From an uncultured bacterium (GTDB taxonomy: Bacteria > Bacillota > Clostridia > Lachnospirales > Lachnospiraceae), in the NCBI GenBank assembly GCA_905214365.1, contig CAJMMH010000053.1:1-12681 (forward strand): a stretch of 12,681 nt of DNA, in the 5' to 3' direction. Position 1 is the first letter of the stretch; each line of letters opens with the position of its first letter. The notes under the pieces were generated by a model that worked only from the letters and a program-made list of their open reading frames with translations, did no database searches and had not been told where the DNA came from. A program made the position numbers and the translations under genes. Below are positions 1-6,074 of this stretch, one piece after another.

Positions 1-2
1 GT

Positions 3-548
3 GTTCCGCAGATCGAGGTTACCTTTGATATCGATGCGAACGGTATTGTAAACGTATCCGCAAAGGATCTTGGTACTGGTAAGGAGCAGCATATCACTAT
101 CACTGCAGGCTCCAACATGTCTGATGCTGATATCGACAAGGCAGTTAAGGAAGCAGCTGAGTTTGAGGCACAGGATAAGGCCCGCAAGGAAGGCGTTGAT
201 GCCAGAAACGAAGCGGACAGCATGGTATTCCAGACTGAAAATGCGCTGAAGGAAGTCGGCGATAAGCTTGATCCGACCCTGAAGGGTCAGGTTGAGGCTG
301 ATCTGCAGGCTCTGAAGGATGCAATCGCGGCAGCAGATATCAACAACATCACTCCGGATCAGACCGAAGCAATTAAGGCAAAGAAGGAAACCCTGATGAA
401 CAGTGCTCAGCAGCTGTTCGCAAAGATGTATGAGCAGAACCAGGCAGGCGCAAATGCAGGCCAGGGCGCAGGCTCCTACACTGACGGTTCCGCTTCTTCC
501 GCTCCGCATGATGATGATGTGGTTGATGGAGACTACAAGGAAGTATAA
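3..548 (+). CDS. dnaK: Chaperone DnaK (Hsp70), C-terminal 181 residues, 5' end outside window
   Basis: This is the 3' end of the ATP-dependent Hsp70 chaperone DnaK, which binds exposed hydrophobic peptide segments in the cytoplasm and works with DnaJ and GrpE. The open frame runs in from the window edge, beginning VPQIEVTFDIDANGIVNVSA, the conserved end of the substrate-binding beta-sandwich. It continues through KDLGTGKEQHITI into the alpha-helical lid, with a charged helix EAAEFEAQDKARKEGVDARN. The disordered tail is rich in Gly, Ala and Gln and ends with an acidic DDDVVDGDYKEV motif typical of DnaK C-termini. An internal ATG at 117 is not the start, because homologous sequence continues upstream of it. 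The ATPase domain and any hrcA/grpE genes or CIRCE operator would lie to the left of the window. dnaJ follows after 93 bp, as in the usual Firmicutes heat-shock operon. Identification is certain; only the N-terminal part is unseen. Confidence 0.97.
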   Translation, partial: VPQIEVTFDIDANGIVNVSAKDLGTGKEQHITITAGSNMSDADIDKAVKEAAEFEAQDKARKEGVDARNEADSMVFQTENALKEVGDKLDPTLKGQVEADLQALKDAIAAADINNITPDQTEAIKAKKETLMNSAQQLFAKMYEQNQAGANAGQGAGSYTDGSASSAPHDDDVVDGDYKEV

Positions 549-580
549 ATAAATATCAATAAAAAACGGGTGATTGATCC

Positions 581-624
581 GATGGCGATACTCTCGGGGC
601 GGGTGCCCCGGGAGTTTTGCCGTC
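581..624 (+). promoter_or_regulatory. Long imperfect hairpin between dnaK and dnaJ
   Basis: Bases 581-600 can pair with 605-624 around the loop GGGT. Nineteen of 20 positions pair, three as G-U wobbles, with one T-T mismatch. The inner ten pairs (591-600 with 605-614) are very GC-rich and are followed by four T (615-618), so the inner part resembles a weak intrinsic terminator or attenuator, whereas in the full stem the T run is itself paired. The stem ends just before the dnaJ ribosome binding site (AGGAAGGG, 627-634). Plausible roles are partial termination, RNA processing or 3'-end protection of dnaK mRNA, giving more DnaK than DnaJ. The structure is seen in the sequence; the role is inferred. 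Confidence 0.7.
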
Positions 625-641
625 ACAGGAAGGGTTAGGAT

Positions 642-1808
642 ATGGCAGAGAAAAGAGATTATTACGAGGTCCTCGGTGTGCCGAAAACGGCCGATGAGGC
701 GACCATAAAGAAGGCATACAGAGAGATTGCCAAGAAAAACCATCCGGATATTAATCCGAGTCCGGAAGCGGCCGAGCGGTTCAAGGAGGCTTCTGAGGCA
801 TATGAGGTTCTGAGCGATGCGGAAAAACGTCAGAAGTATGATCAGTTTGGCCATGCGGCGTTTGAAAATGGCGGAGCAGGCGGCTACGGCGGCTTTGACG
901 GCGCGGATATGGGTGATATCTTCGGCGATATTTTTGGCGATCTGTTCGGAGGCGGCCGCAGCCGCGGCGCGAGGAACAATGGACCGATGAAGGGAGCCAA
1001 CCTGCGCGCGTCCCTGCGCATCACATTTGATGAGGCGGTAAAGGGCTGCGAGAAGGAAATGGAGCTGAATCTGAAGGATCCGTGCCCGACCTGTCATGGT
1101 TCCGGCGCAAAGCCGGGAACTCAGCCGATTACCTGCCCGAAGTGTCAGGGAAAAGGACAGGTTGTCTTTACGCAGCAGTCCATGTTCGGTATGGTCCGCA
1201 ACGTACAACCGTGTCCTGACTGCCGCGGAACCGGAAAGATCATCCGCGATAAGTGTCCGGACTGCCGCGGAGCCGGTTACATCACCAAGAAAAAGAAGAT
1301 CCAGGTATCCATTCCGGCCGGTATTGATGACGGACAGAGCATCCGTATCCGCGGAAAGGGCGAGCCGGGCATCAATGGCGGCGAGTGGGGCGATCTGCTG
1401 GTTGAGATCAGCGTTTCCCAGCATCCGATTTTCCAGCGCCGTGATTACGATGTATTCTCAACGGTTCCGATCAGCTTTGCGCAGGCAGCGCTCGGCGCGA
1501 AGATCCGCATCCAGACGGTTGATGGAGAGGTTGAGTATGAGGTAAAGGCAGGAACCCAGACTGATACCAGAGTCCGTCTGCGCGGCAAGGGTATTCCGAG
1601 CCTTCGCAACAGCAATGTCCGCGGCGATCATTATGTCACACTGGTTGTTCAGGTTCCGACGAGCCTTAACCGCGAGCAGAGAGAAGCGCTGCAGGCATTT
1701 GATGACGCGATGAACGGAAGAACGCATGAGCCGTCAGGAGAAAAAGAAAAGGAAAAAGAAAGCAAGAAGCGTAAAGGCATCCTGAAGGAATTTTTTGACA
1801 AAGACTAA
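642..1808 (+). CDS. dnaJ: Chaperone protein DnaJ (Hsp40, type I)
   Basis: DnaJ is the cytoplasmic co-chaperone that delivers substrates to DnaK and stimulates its ATPase. All type I domains are present in 388 residues. The J domain (about 5-70) carries the HPD motif at residues 34-36. A Gly/Phe-rich linker (about 71-115) contains repeated GDIFGD units. The zinc domain has four CxxCxGxG repeats (Cys148/151, 165/168, 191/194, 205/208), forming two zinc centres. The C-terminal substrate-binding beta domains follow. The protein ends in an unusually lysine/glutamate-rich tail (about 367-381, EKEKEKESKKRK) before a short final helix. The ATG at 642 has a good ribosome binding site, AGGAAGGG at 627-634, seven bases upstream, and is the start expected from the MAEKRDYYEVLGV N-terminus. 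It lies 93 bp after dnaK, behind a long hairpin, and is presumably part of the same heat-shock transcript. Length and motifs are normal for the family. Confidence 0.98.
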   Translation: MAEKRDYYEVLGVPKTADEATIKKAYREIAKKNHPDINPSPEAAERFKEASEAYEVLSDAEKRQKYDQFGHAAFENGGAGGYGGFDGADMGDIFGDIFGDLFGGGRSRGARNNGPMKGANLRASLRITFDEAVKGCEKEMELNLKDPCPTCHGSGAKPGTQPITCPKCQGKGQVVFTQQSMFGMVRNVQPCPDCRGTGKIIRDKCPDCRGAGYITKKKKIQVSIPAGIDDGQSIRIRGKGEPGINGGEWGDLLVEISVSQHPIFQRRDYDVFSTVPISFAQAALGAKIRIQTVDGEVEYEVKAGTQTDTRVRLRGKGIPSLRNSNVRGDHYVTLVVQVPTSLNREQREALQAFDDAMNGRTHEPSGEKEKEKESKKRKGILKEFFDKD

Positions 1809-1899
1809 TGTATTTTCGAAACCTCATTGTGTGGATTTGGAATGAGATGCAGGCGCAAGAGAGATTTCGGGAGCATATACGAAAGATAGGAGATGTTCC

Positions 1900-2181
1900 A
1901 TGATCTGTATTTATGCGGTAGCGGAGGTAAAGCCGGGATGTGAGCGGCAGTTTCTGAAAGCGGCAGAGCGTCTGATTAATTATTCACGCGCGGAAGCCGG
2001 AAATATTAGTTATCATCTGGCAAAAGAGATGGAAAATCGCTTTGTTTTTATGGAGCTGTGGAGAGATGATGAGGCGTGCCGGGTGCATATGGCAGCGCCG
2101 CATTTTGTCGAAGCTGGAAAGCAGTTTGAAGCACTTCTTTCCGCTCCGCTTGATATCCATCAGATGGAAGGCATTATTTAA
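1900..2181 (+). CDS. ABM-domain protein, putative quinol monooxygenase (YgiN-like)
   Basis: This 93-residue protein matches the antibiotic biosynthesis monooxygenase (ABM) fold, a small ferredoxin-like dimeric alpha/beta barrel. Family features visible are an opening beta strand with MICIYAVAEVKPG, a helix with FLKAAERLINYSRAEAGNISYHL (the conserved 'R.E.G...Y.L' pattern), a second strand FVFMELWRDDEA, and a helix HMAAPHFVEAGKQFEALL, where the xxPHF segment is characteristic. Characterised relatives oxidise quinols or polyketides without cofactors, or degrade haem; the sequence alone does not say which, and no haem-binding signature is evident. The start is supported by AGGAGA at 1888-1893, six bases before ATG. 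It sits 91 bp after dnaJ with no strong terminator between (only a 6-bp ctcatt/aatgag stem), so it could be read through from the heat-shock operon. Family assignment is firm; substrate unknown. Confidence 0.82.
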   Translation: MICIYAVAEVKPGCERQFLKAAERLINYSRAEAGNISYHLAKEMENRFVFMELWRDDEACRVHMAAPHFVEAGKQFEALLSAPLDIHQMEGII

Positions 2182-2240
2182 CAAATCAAGGAAGTCCTCT
2201 GCTTCAATTGCGAAGGGAAATAAGCAGTGGGTGGGGACTT

Positions 2241-2290
2241 GCTTGTATCAGGAGGGGTACAAGCCCCTCCTGATAAACTGCGAAGCAGTT
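2241..2290 (+). other. Intergenic tandem and mutually exclusive hairpins
   Basis: A perfect 12-bp inverted repeat (2246-2257 with 2264-2275, TATCAGGAGGGG and its complement) overlaps a second, 7-bp one (GCTTGTA 2241-2247 with TACAAGC 2258-2264). Both cannot form at once. A third small hairpin (AACTGC-GAA-GCAGTT, 2276-2290) follows directly. None is followed by a T run, so this is not a textbook terminator. It may still end or protect the dnaK-dnaJ-ABM transcript. No gene starts soon after the GGAGGGG, which rules out a simple ribosome-binding-site switch. The rest of 2182-2363 holds no gene; it is AT-rich near the downstream promoter and shows GCGAAG-type motifs at 2281, 2310 and nearby. Confidence 0.55.
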
Positions 2291-2363
2291 ATTTAGTTAT
2301 GAGCAGGTAGCGAAGCGGATTGCGAATATCTGTATCTGTTTGACAAAAAAATGAAAAAAACGC

Positions 2364-2392
2364 TTGACGGATTCTTGTGCATGTGATATATT
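2364..2392 (+). promoter_or_regulatory. Sigma-A-type promoter of the aspS2-gatCAB operon
   Basis: The -35 element TTGACG (2364-2369), a 17-bp spacer, and the -10 element TATATT (2387-2392) preceded by an extended TGA (2384-2386) form a strong housekeeping promoter. An A-rich tract lies just upstream (2346-2360). Transcription would start near 2399-2401, immediately before the T-box leader. Confidence 0.85.
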
Positions 2393-2399
2393 TTTTTAC

Positions 2400-2710
2400 A
2401 ATCCAAATGCAGTGAAGGAGACTCTATCCAACGCAGCCTGACAGGAAGACGGTGTCACCGACTGAGAGCACGGTCATGGGAAGCCTGGTGTGGGAACGCT
2501 CCGGAGCAGGTATTCTGAAACGGGCAGCTGATGCCGTTGATTCGGCACAGACCGCAGGTTATGGTCTGGTCAGATGCAAAGTAGGAATATCCGTTTGCCG
2601 CGTTAAGGCAGAGAGCGGTTTCGAGGAAGAAACCGGAAGCGGGTGGTACCGCGGATACATTGTCTATTCGCCCCGAAGGTCATAGGAATATGGCCTTCGG
2701 GGTTTTTTAT
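2400..2710 (+). promoter_or_regulatory. T-box riboswitch leader (Asn, possibly Asn/Glu)
   Basis: The conserved T-box motif AGCGGGTGGTACCGCGG lies at 2638-2654. The antiterminator can be drawn exactly: CGGG (2640-2643) pairs with CCCG (2672-2675), GCGGA (2651-2655) with TTCGC (2667-2671), leaving the canonical 7-nt bulge TGGTACC (2644-2650) that binds the NCCA end of uncharged tRNA. This pairing uses the 5' arm of the terminator at 2671-2702, so the two are exclusive. Upstream is a perfect stem III (2616-2622 with 2629-2635). In stem I, GGAG (2417-2420) pairs with CTCC (2499-2502), and CGCA (2432-2435) with TGTG (2489-2492), enclosing GGAACG on the 3' side; AAC (2495-2497) is the Asn specifier, overlapped by GAA (2494-2496). 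This fits control of an Asn-tRNA pathway. Presence of a T-box is certain; the specifier placement is a hand-drawn model. Confidence 0.93.
2671..2710 (+). terminator. Rho-independent terminator of the T-box leader
   Basis: A 14-bp stem (2671-2684 with 2689-2702, one G-U pair, loop GGAA) is followed by six T (2703-2708). Its 5' arm CCCCGAAGG is shared with the antiterminator, so it forms only when uncharged cognate tRNA is not bound. The 127 bp between it and aspS2 hold only the ribosome binding site GGAGG (2826-2830) and a small ggatc/gatcc hairpin. Confidence 0.93.
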
Positions 2711-2837
2711 TATCCAGCGCGTTTAATAAGGTAATGCGGTGAATAGATAAAGTACTGCAGGTCCCGCTGATCGGAAATACCAGAACTGGATCCAGAGAAG
2801 AGATCCGGCCCGGCCGCGCGATATTGGAGGATACAAC

Positions 2838-4181
2838 ATGACAGAACAGATGGGATTTGTGACAGGAACAAAGGAAACACAGTATCTGACGGTCGGACAG
2901 CTGGCGTCCGGCGAAAAGGAAGGAATGGAGGTCGCCGCCGAAGGTATGGTTCATACCGTCCGAGATATGGGGGATGTTGCTTTTGTAATTCTGAGAAAGG
3001 CAGAAGGGCTGATTCAGTGCGTATATGAAAAGAATGGCGCGCTGCCGGAGTTTGCAGAGATTCGGGATGAATCAGCGGTCCGGGTACAGGGCGTTGTCCG
3101 CAGAGAGGATCGCGCGCCGGGCGGCTATGAGATTCGTCTGACCGGGATTACGTTTTTGTCACATCCGGCGGCAGCGATGCCGCTTCCGGTTGCCAAGTGG
3201 AAAATGGGAACTTCGCTGGAGGCGAAGCTGAACTATCGGGCACTGTCATTGCGAAATCTCAGAGAGCGCGCAAAGTTCCGGATTCAGGAAGGAATTGTCC
3301 GGGGCTTCCGCGATTATCTGTACAGCCAGGGATTTACCGAAATCCATACGCCGAAGCTTGGCGCGAAGAGCGCAGAGGGCGGCGCGAACCTGTTTCGTCT
3401 GGAGTATTTCCACCGCCCGGCAATTCTGCAGCAGAGTCCTCAGTTTTATAAGCAGATGATGGTCGGCGTGTTTGACCGGGTCTTTGAAACCGGACCGGTG
3501 TTCCGCGCGGAGAAGCATAACACCAAGAGACACCTGAACGAGTATACAAGTCTTGATTTTGAAATGGGCTTTATCGACAGCTTTGAGGATATCATGGCGA
3601 TGGAAACCGGCTTTCTTCAGTACACGATGGAACTGCTGAAAACGGAGTACGCAAAGGAGTTGGAGCTGCTTGGCGTGACGCTTCCTGATGTGACGCGGAT
3701 TCCGCAGGTACGGTTTGATGTGGCAAAACAGCTGGTATCGGAAAAGTACAGCCGCCCGATCCGCAATCCGTATGATCTGGAGCCGGAGGAAGAGCAGCTG
3801 ATTGGCCGTTACTTCCAGGAGGAATATGGTTCCGATTTCGTTTTTGTAACCCATTATCCGTCGAAAAAACGCCCGTTTTACGCCATGGACGATCCGAATG
3901 ATAAGAAATTTACACTGAGCTTTGACCTGCTGTACAAGGGACTGGAAATCACGACCGGGGGCCAGAGAATCCACGATTACCAGATGCTGCTTGACAAGAT
4001 TGCGGCAAAAGGGATGACAACCGAGGGAATGGAGGCGTATCTGGACATCTTTAAGCATGGTATGCCGCCGCACGGAGGACTTGGAATCGGCATGGAGCGT
4101 CTGACGATGCGCCTGCTTGATGAAGATAACGTCAGAGAAACGACCCTGTTCCCGCGTGATTTGTCCCGTCTGGAGCCGTAA
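2838..4181 (+). CDS. aspS2: Non-discriminating aspartyl-tRNA synthetase, archaeal type (AspRS2; Asp-tRNA(Asn/Asp) ligase)
   Basis: This class IIb synthetase of 447 residues attaches aspartate to tRNA(Asn), and probably tRNA(Asp). It has an N-terminal OB-fold anticodon-binding domain (about 15-107), then the catalytic core: motif 1 around GFTEIHTPKL (165-174), flipping-loop region GAKSAEGGANLF (175-186), motif 2 with ETGPVFRAEKHNT (Arg223), and motif 3 GLGIGMERLTMRLL (Arg421). The THYPSKKRPFYAM segment and the lack of the roughly 120-residue bacterial insertion domain place it with the short archaeal-type AspRS, not bacterial AspS (about 590 residues). AsnRS is the related alternative, but linkage to gatCAB favours a non-discriminating AspRS, as in C. 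acetobutylicum. The start has GGAGG (2826-2830) seven bases upstream. Expression is governed by the T-box in front. Whether a second, bacterial-type AspRS exists cannot be seen here. Confidence 0.9.
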   Translation: MTEQMGFVTGTKETQYLTVGQLASGEKEGMEVAAEGMVHTVRDMGDVAFVILRKAEGLIQCVYEKNGALPEFAEIRDESAVRVQGVVRREDRAPGGYEIRLTGITFLSHPAAAMPLPVAKWKMGTSLEAKLNYRALSLRNLRERAKFRIQEGIVRGFRDYLYSQGFTEIHTPKLGAKSAEGGANLFRLEYFHRPAILQQSPQFYKQMMVGVFDRVFETGPVFRAEKHNTKRHLNEYTSLDFEMGFIDSFEDIMAMETGFLQYTMELLKTEYAKELELLGVTLPDVTRIPQVRFDVAKQLVSEKYSRPIRNPYDLEPEEEQLIGRYFQEEYGSDFVFVTHYPSKKRPFYAMDDPNDKKFTLSFDLLYKGLEITTGGQRIHDYQMLLDKIAAKGMTTEGMEAYLDIFKHGMPPHGGLGIGMERLTMRLLDEDNVRETTLFPRDLSRLEP

Positions 4182-4220
4182 CCGGTTCTGAATGAATGGA
4201 TGCGAGGCAGCGGAAACAGC

Positions 4221-4242
4221 CATTCCTGTCTGCGCAGGAATG
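4221..4242 (+). other. Small hairpin in the aspS2-gatC gap
   Basis: CATTCCTG (4221-4228) pairs with CAGGAATG (4235-4242) around a 6-base loop; a second small AT stem (aatgaa/ttcatt) overlaps its 3' side. No T run follows, so this is not an obvious terminator. The 117-bp gap is the only long one inside the operon, and the hairpin may affect mRNA stability or the AspRS2:GatCAB ratio. Role inferred only. Confidence 0.4.
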
Positions 4243-4298
4243 AAAAATTCATTTCTGTTCGGGTGCAGCGTGAACAGGAAAAATCAGGAGGAAGAGCG

Positions 4299-4592
4299 AT
4301 GGCAAACCAAATTGATGATCAGATGATCGAATATGTCGGGATTCTGGCGAAATTGGAACTTTCAGAGGAAGAAAAGGAAGCAGCCCGGAAGGATATGGGC
4401 AGCATGCTTGATTATATCGACAAGCTCAACGAGTTGGATACGTCCGGCGTCGAACCGATGACGCATATTTTCCCGATTGCCAATGTGTTCCGTGAGGACG
4501 TGGTAACAAACGGGGACGAGCGGGAACTGACGTTAGCCAATGCGCCGGCACGCAAGGATGATGCATTCAAGGTGCCGAAAACGGTTGAGTAA
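4299..4592 (+). CDS. gatC: Asp-tRNA(Asn)/Glu-tRNA(Gln) amidotransferase subunit C
   Basis: GatC is the small subunit that wraps around GatA and GatB and stabilises the heterotrimeric amidotransferase. The 97-residue protein has the family pattern: an N-terminal helix with IEYVGILAKLELSEEEKE, then KDMGSMLDYIDKLNELDTSGVEPMTH, the conserved loop with 'L..LDTSGVEP', and the later REDV segment that lies along the complex. An in-frame ATG exists upstream at 4200, but the start at 4299 is chosen because a perfect AGGAGGA (4286-4292) lies six bases before it, family members begin here, and the upstream residues resemble no GatC. It is followed by gatA after 14 bp. Length is normal for the family (about 95-100). 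Confidence 0.95.
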   Translation: MANQIDDQMIEYVGILAKLELSEEEKEAARKDMGSMLDYIDKLNELDTSGVEPMTHIFPIANVFREDVVTNGDERELTLANAPARKDDAFKVPKTVE

Positions 4593-4606
4593 AAGGAGAA
4601 CGGACA

Positions 4607-6073
4607 ATGGAAATCACAGCATTGACAGCCATTGAGCTTGGAAAAAAGATAAAGGCCAAGGAAATCGGCGTGAGAGAAGCGACGCTTGCGGCGCTGGACC
4701 GGATTGCAGCGGCAGACAGCGAGTACAACAGTTTTGTAACGGTAGACAGAGAGGGCGCGTTAGCGCAGGCGGAAGCCATTCAGAAGCGGATTGACTCCAA
4801 GGAACTGACAGGGCCGCTTGCCGGGGTTCCCGCGGCAATTAAGGATAACATGTGTACCAAAGGATTAAAAACAACCTGCAGTTCCAAAATCCTTTCAAAC
4901 TATGTGCCGACCTATACAGCGCAGGCAGTTGCAAACCTGGAGCAGGCGGGAGCGGTGATCCTTGGAAAAACCAATATGGATGAGTTTGCGATGGGAAGCA
5001 CGACGGAAACATCCTGGTACGGTCCAACGAAAAATCCGCGTAATCCGAAGTATGTGCCGGGCGGATCGTCCGGCGGCTCCGCGGCGGCAGTTGCAGCAGA
5101 CGAGTGCTTTTTCGCGCTTGGTTCTGATACCGGCGGATCCATCCGCCAGCCGGCGTCCTACTGCGGTGTGACCGGCATGAAGCCGACCTACGGAACCGTG
5201 TCCCGGTACGGACTGATCGCCTATGGTTCTTCCTTAGACCAGATCGGCCCGCTGACAAAGAACGTTGCGGATTGTGCGGCTGTACTCGACGCGATTGCAT
5301 CCTATGATCCTAAGGACAGCACTTCGATGAAGCGGGATGACTATGAATTTTCATCGGCGCTGACGGAGGACGTGAAGGGACTGCGAATCGGGATTCCGAG
5401 AGATTATCTTGGAGACGGCCTGGATCCGGAAGTAAAGCAGGCAGTGCTGGATGCGGCAGAGGTTCTGGAGAAAAAGGGAGCGTCGGTAGAGCTGTTTGAT
5501 CTGAGTCTGGTTGAGTATGCGATTCCGGCCTATTATGTCATCGCTTCCGCGGAAGCGAGCTCCAATCTGGAACGCTTTGACGGCGTGAAATATGGATACC
5601 GGGCGACTGACTATGAAGGACTTCACCCGATGTATAAGAAGACTCGCTCTGAAGGCTTTGGACCGGAAGTAAAGCGCCGGATTATGCTTGGTTCCTTTGT
5701 CCTGAGTTCCGGTTATTACGATGCGTATTATCTGAAGGCACTCCGTACCAAAGCACTGATTAAGCAGGCGTTTGACAAGGCATTTGCTTCCTATGATCTG
5801 ATTCTTGGCCCGGCTGCCCCGACAACGGCTCCGGAGCTTGGAAAGAGTCTGAGTGATCCGATCAAAATGTATCTTGGCGATATTTATACGATTTCTGTCA
5901 ACCTTGCCGGCTTGCCCGGTCTGTGTATCCCGTGCGGGGAAGATAAAAACGGCCTGCCGATCGGACTTCAGTTGATCGGAGACTGTTTCAAAGAAAAGAC
6001 ATTGCTTCGCGCAGGATATGCCTACGAGCAGGAGAGAAACCGCAGACTTGCGGCAGCAAAGGAGGGAAAATGA
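4607..6073 (+). CDS. gatA: Asp-tRNA(Asn)/Glu-tRNA(Gln) amidotransferase subunit A (amidase)
   Basis: GatA is the glutaminase subunit: it hydrolyses glutamine and passes ammonia through a channel to GatB. The 488 residues carry the amidase signature, with GGSSGGSAAAVA at 152-163 and the Ser-cisSer-Lys triad intact at Lys79 (GVPAAIKDN), Ser154 and Ser178 (GSDTGGSIRQP); these positions match the numbering I know for Staphylococcus aureus GatA. The DQIGPLTKNV segment and the C-terminal GLPGLCIPCG strand are also family-typical. The start is supported by AAGGAG (4593-4598), eight bases upstream, just after the gatC stop. gatB follows one base after the stop, implying translational coupling. No defect is seen. 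Linkage with a non-discriminating AspRS implies use in Asn-tRNA synthesis; whether the enzyme also makes Gln-tRNA depends on whether a GlnRS exists elsewhere. Confidence 0.97.
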   Translation: MEITALTAIELGKKIKAKEIGVREATLAALDRIAAADSEYNSFVTVDREGALAQAEAIQKRIDSKELTGPLAGVPAAIKDNMCTKGLKTTCSSKILSNYVPTYTAQAVANLEQAGAVILGKTNMDEFAMGSTTETSWYGPTKNPRNPKYVPGGSSGGSAAAVAADECFFALGSDTGGSIRQPASYCGVTGMKPTYGTVSRYGLIAYGSSLDQIGPLTKNVADCAAVLDAIASYDPKDSTSMKRDDYEFSSALTEDVKGLRIGIPRDYLGDGLDPEVKQAVLDAAEVLEKKGASVELFDLSLVEYAIPAYYVIASAEASSNLERFDGVKYGYRATDYEGLHPMYKKTRSEGFGPEVKRRIMLGSFVLSSGYYDAYYLKALRTKALIKQAFDKAFASYDLILGPAAPTTAPELGKSLSDPIKMYLGDIYTISVNLAGLPGLCIPCGEDKNGLPIGLQLIGDCFKEKTLLRAGYAYEQERNRRLAAAKEGK

Positions 6074-6074
6074 T

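Noticed and set aside
591..620. A full intrinsic terminator between dnaK and dnaJ
   Set aside because: The T run is only four bases and pairs within the longer stem, and dnaJ has no visible promoter of its own, so complete termination here is unlikely.
2042..2296. Open frame overlapping the ABM gene and its downstream hairpins
   Set aside because: It is out of frame with a recognisable ABM protein and reads into palindromic non-coding sequence.
3246..4223. Long open frame on the minus strand opposite aspS2 (325 codons)
   Set aside because: It lies wholly against a conserved synthetase, has no family resemblance and no ribosome binding site that I can see; it follows from the codon composition of aspS2.
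4200..4298. Upstream ATG that would lengthen GatC by 33 residues
   Set aside because: The extra residues match no GatC, the start lacks a binding site, and a perfect AGGAGGA precedes the ATG at 4299.
6018..6074. Upstream ATG that would lengthen GatB by 19 residues into gatA
   Set aside because: GatB homologues start at MAGIYETVIGLEVH, and AAAGGAGGG is correctly placed for the ATG at 6075.
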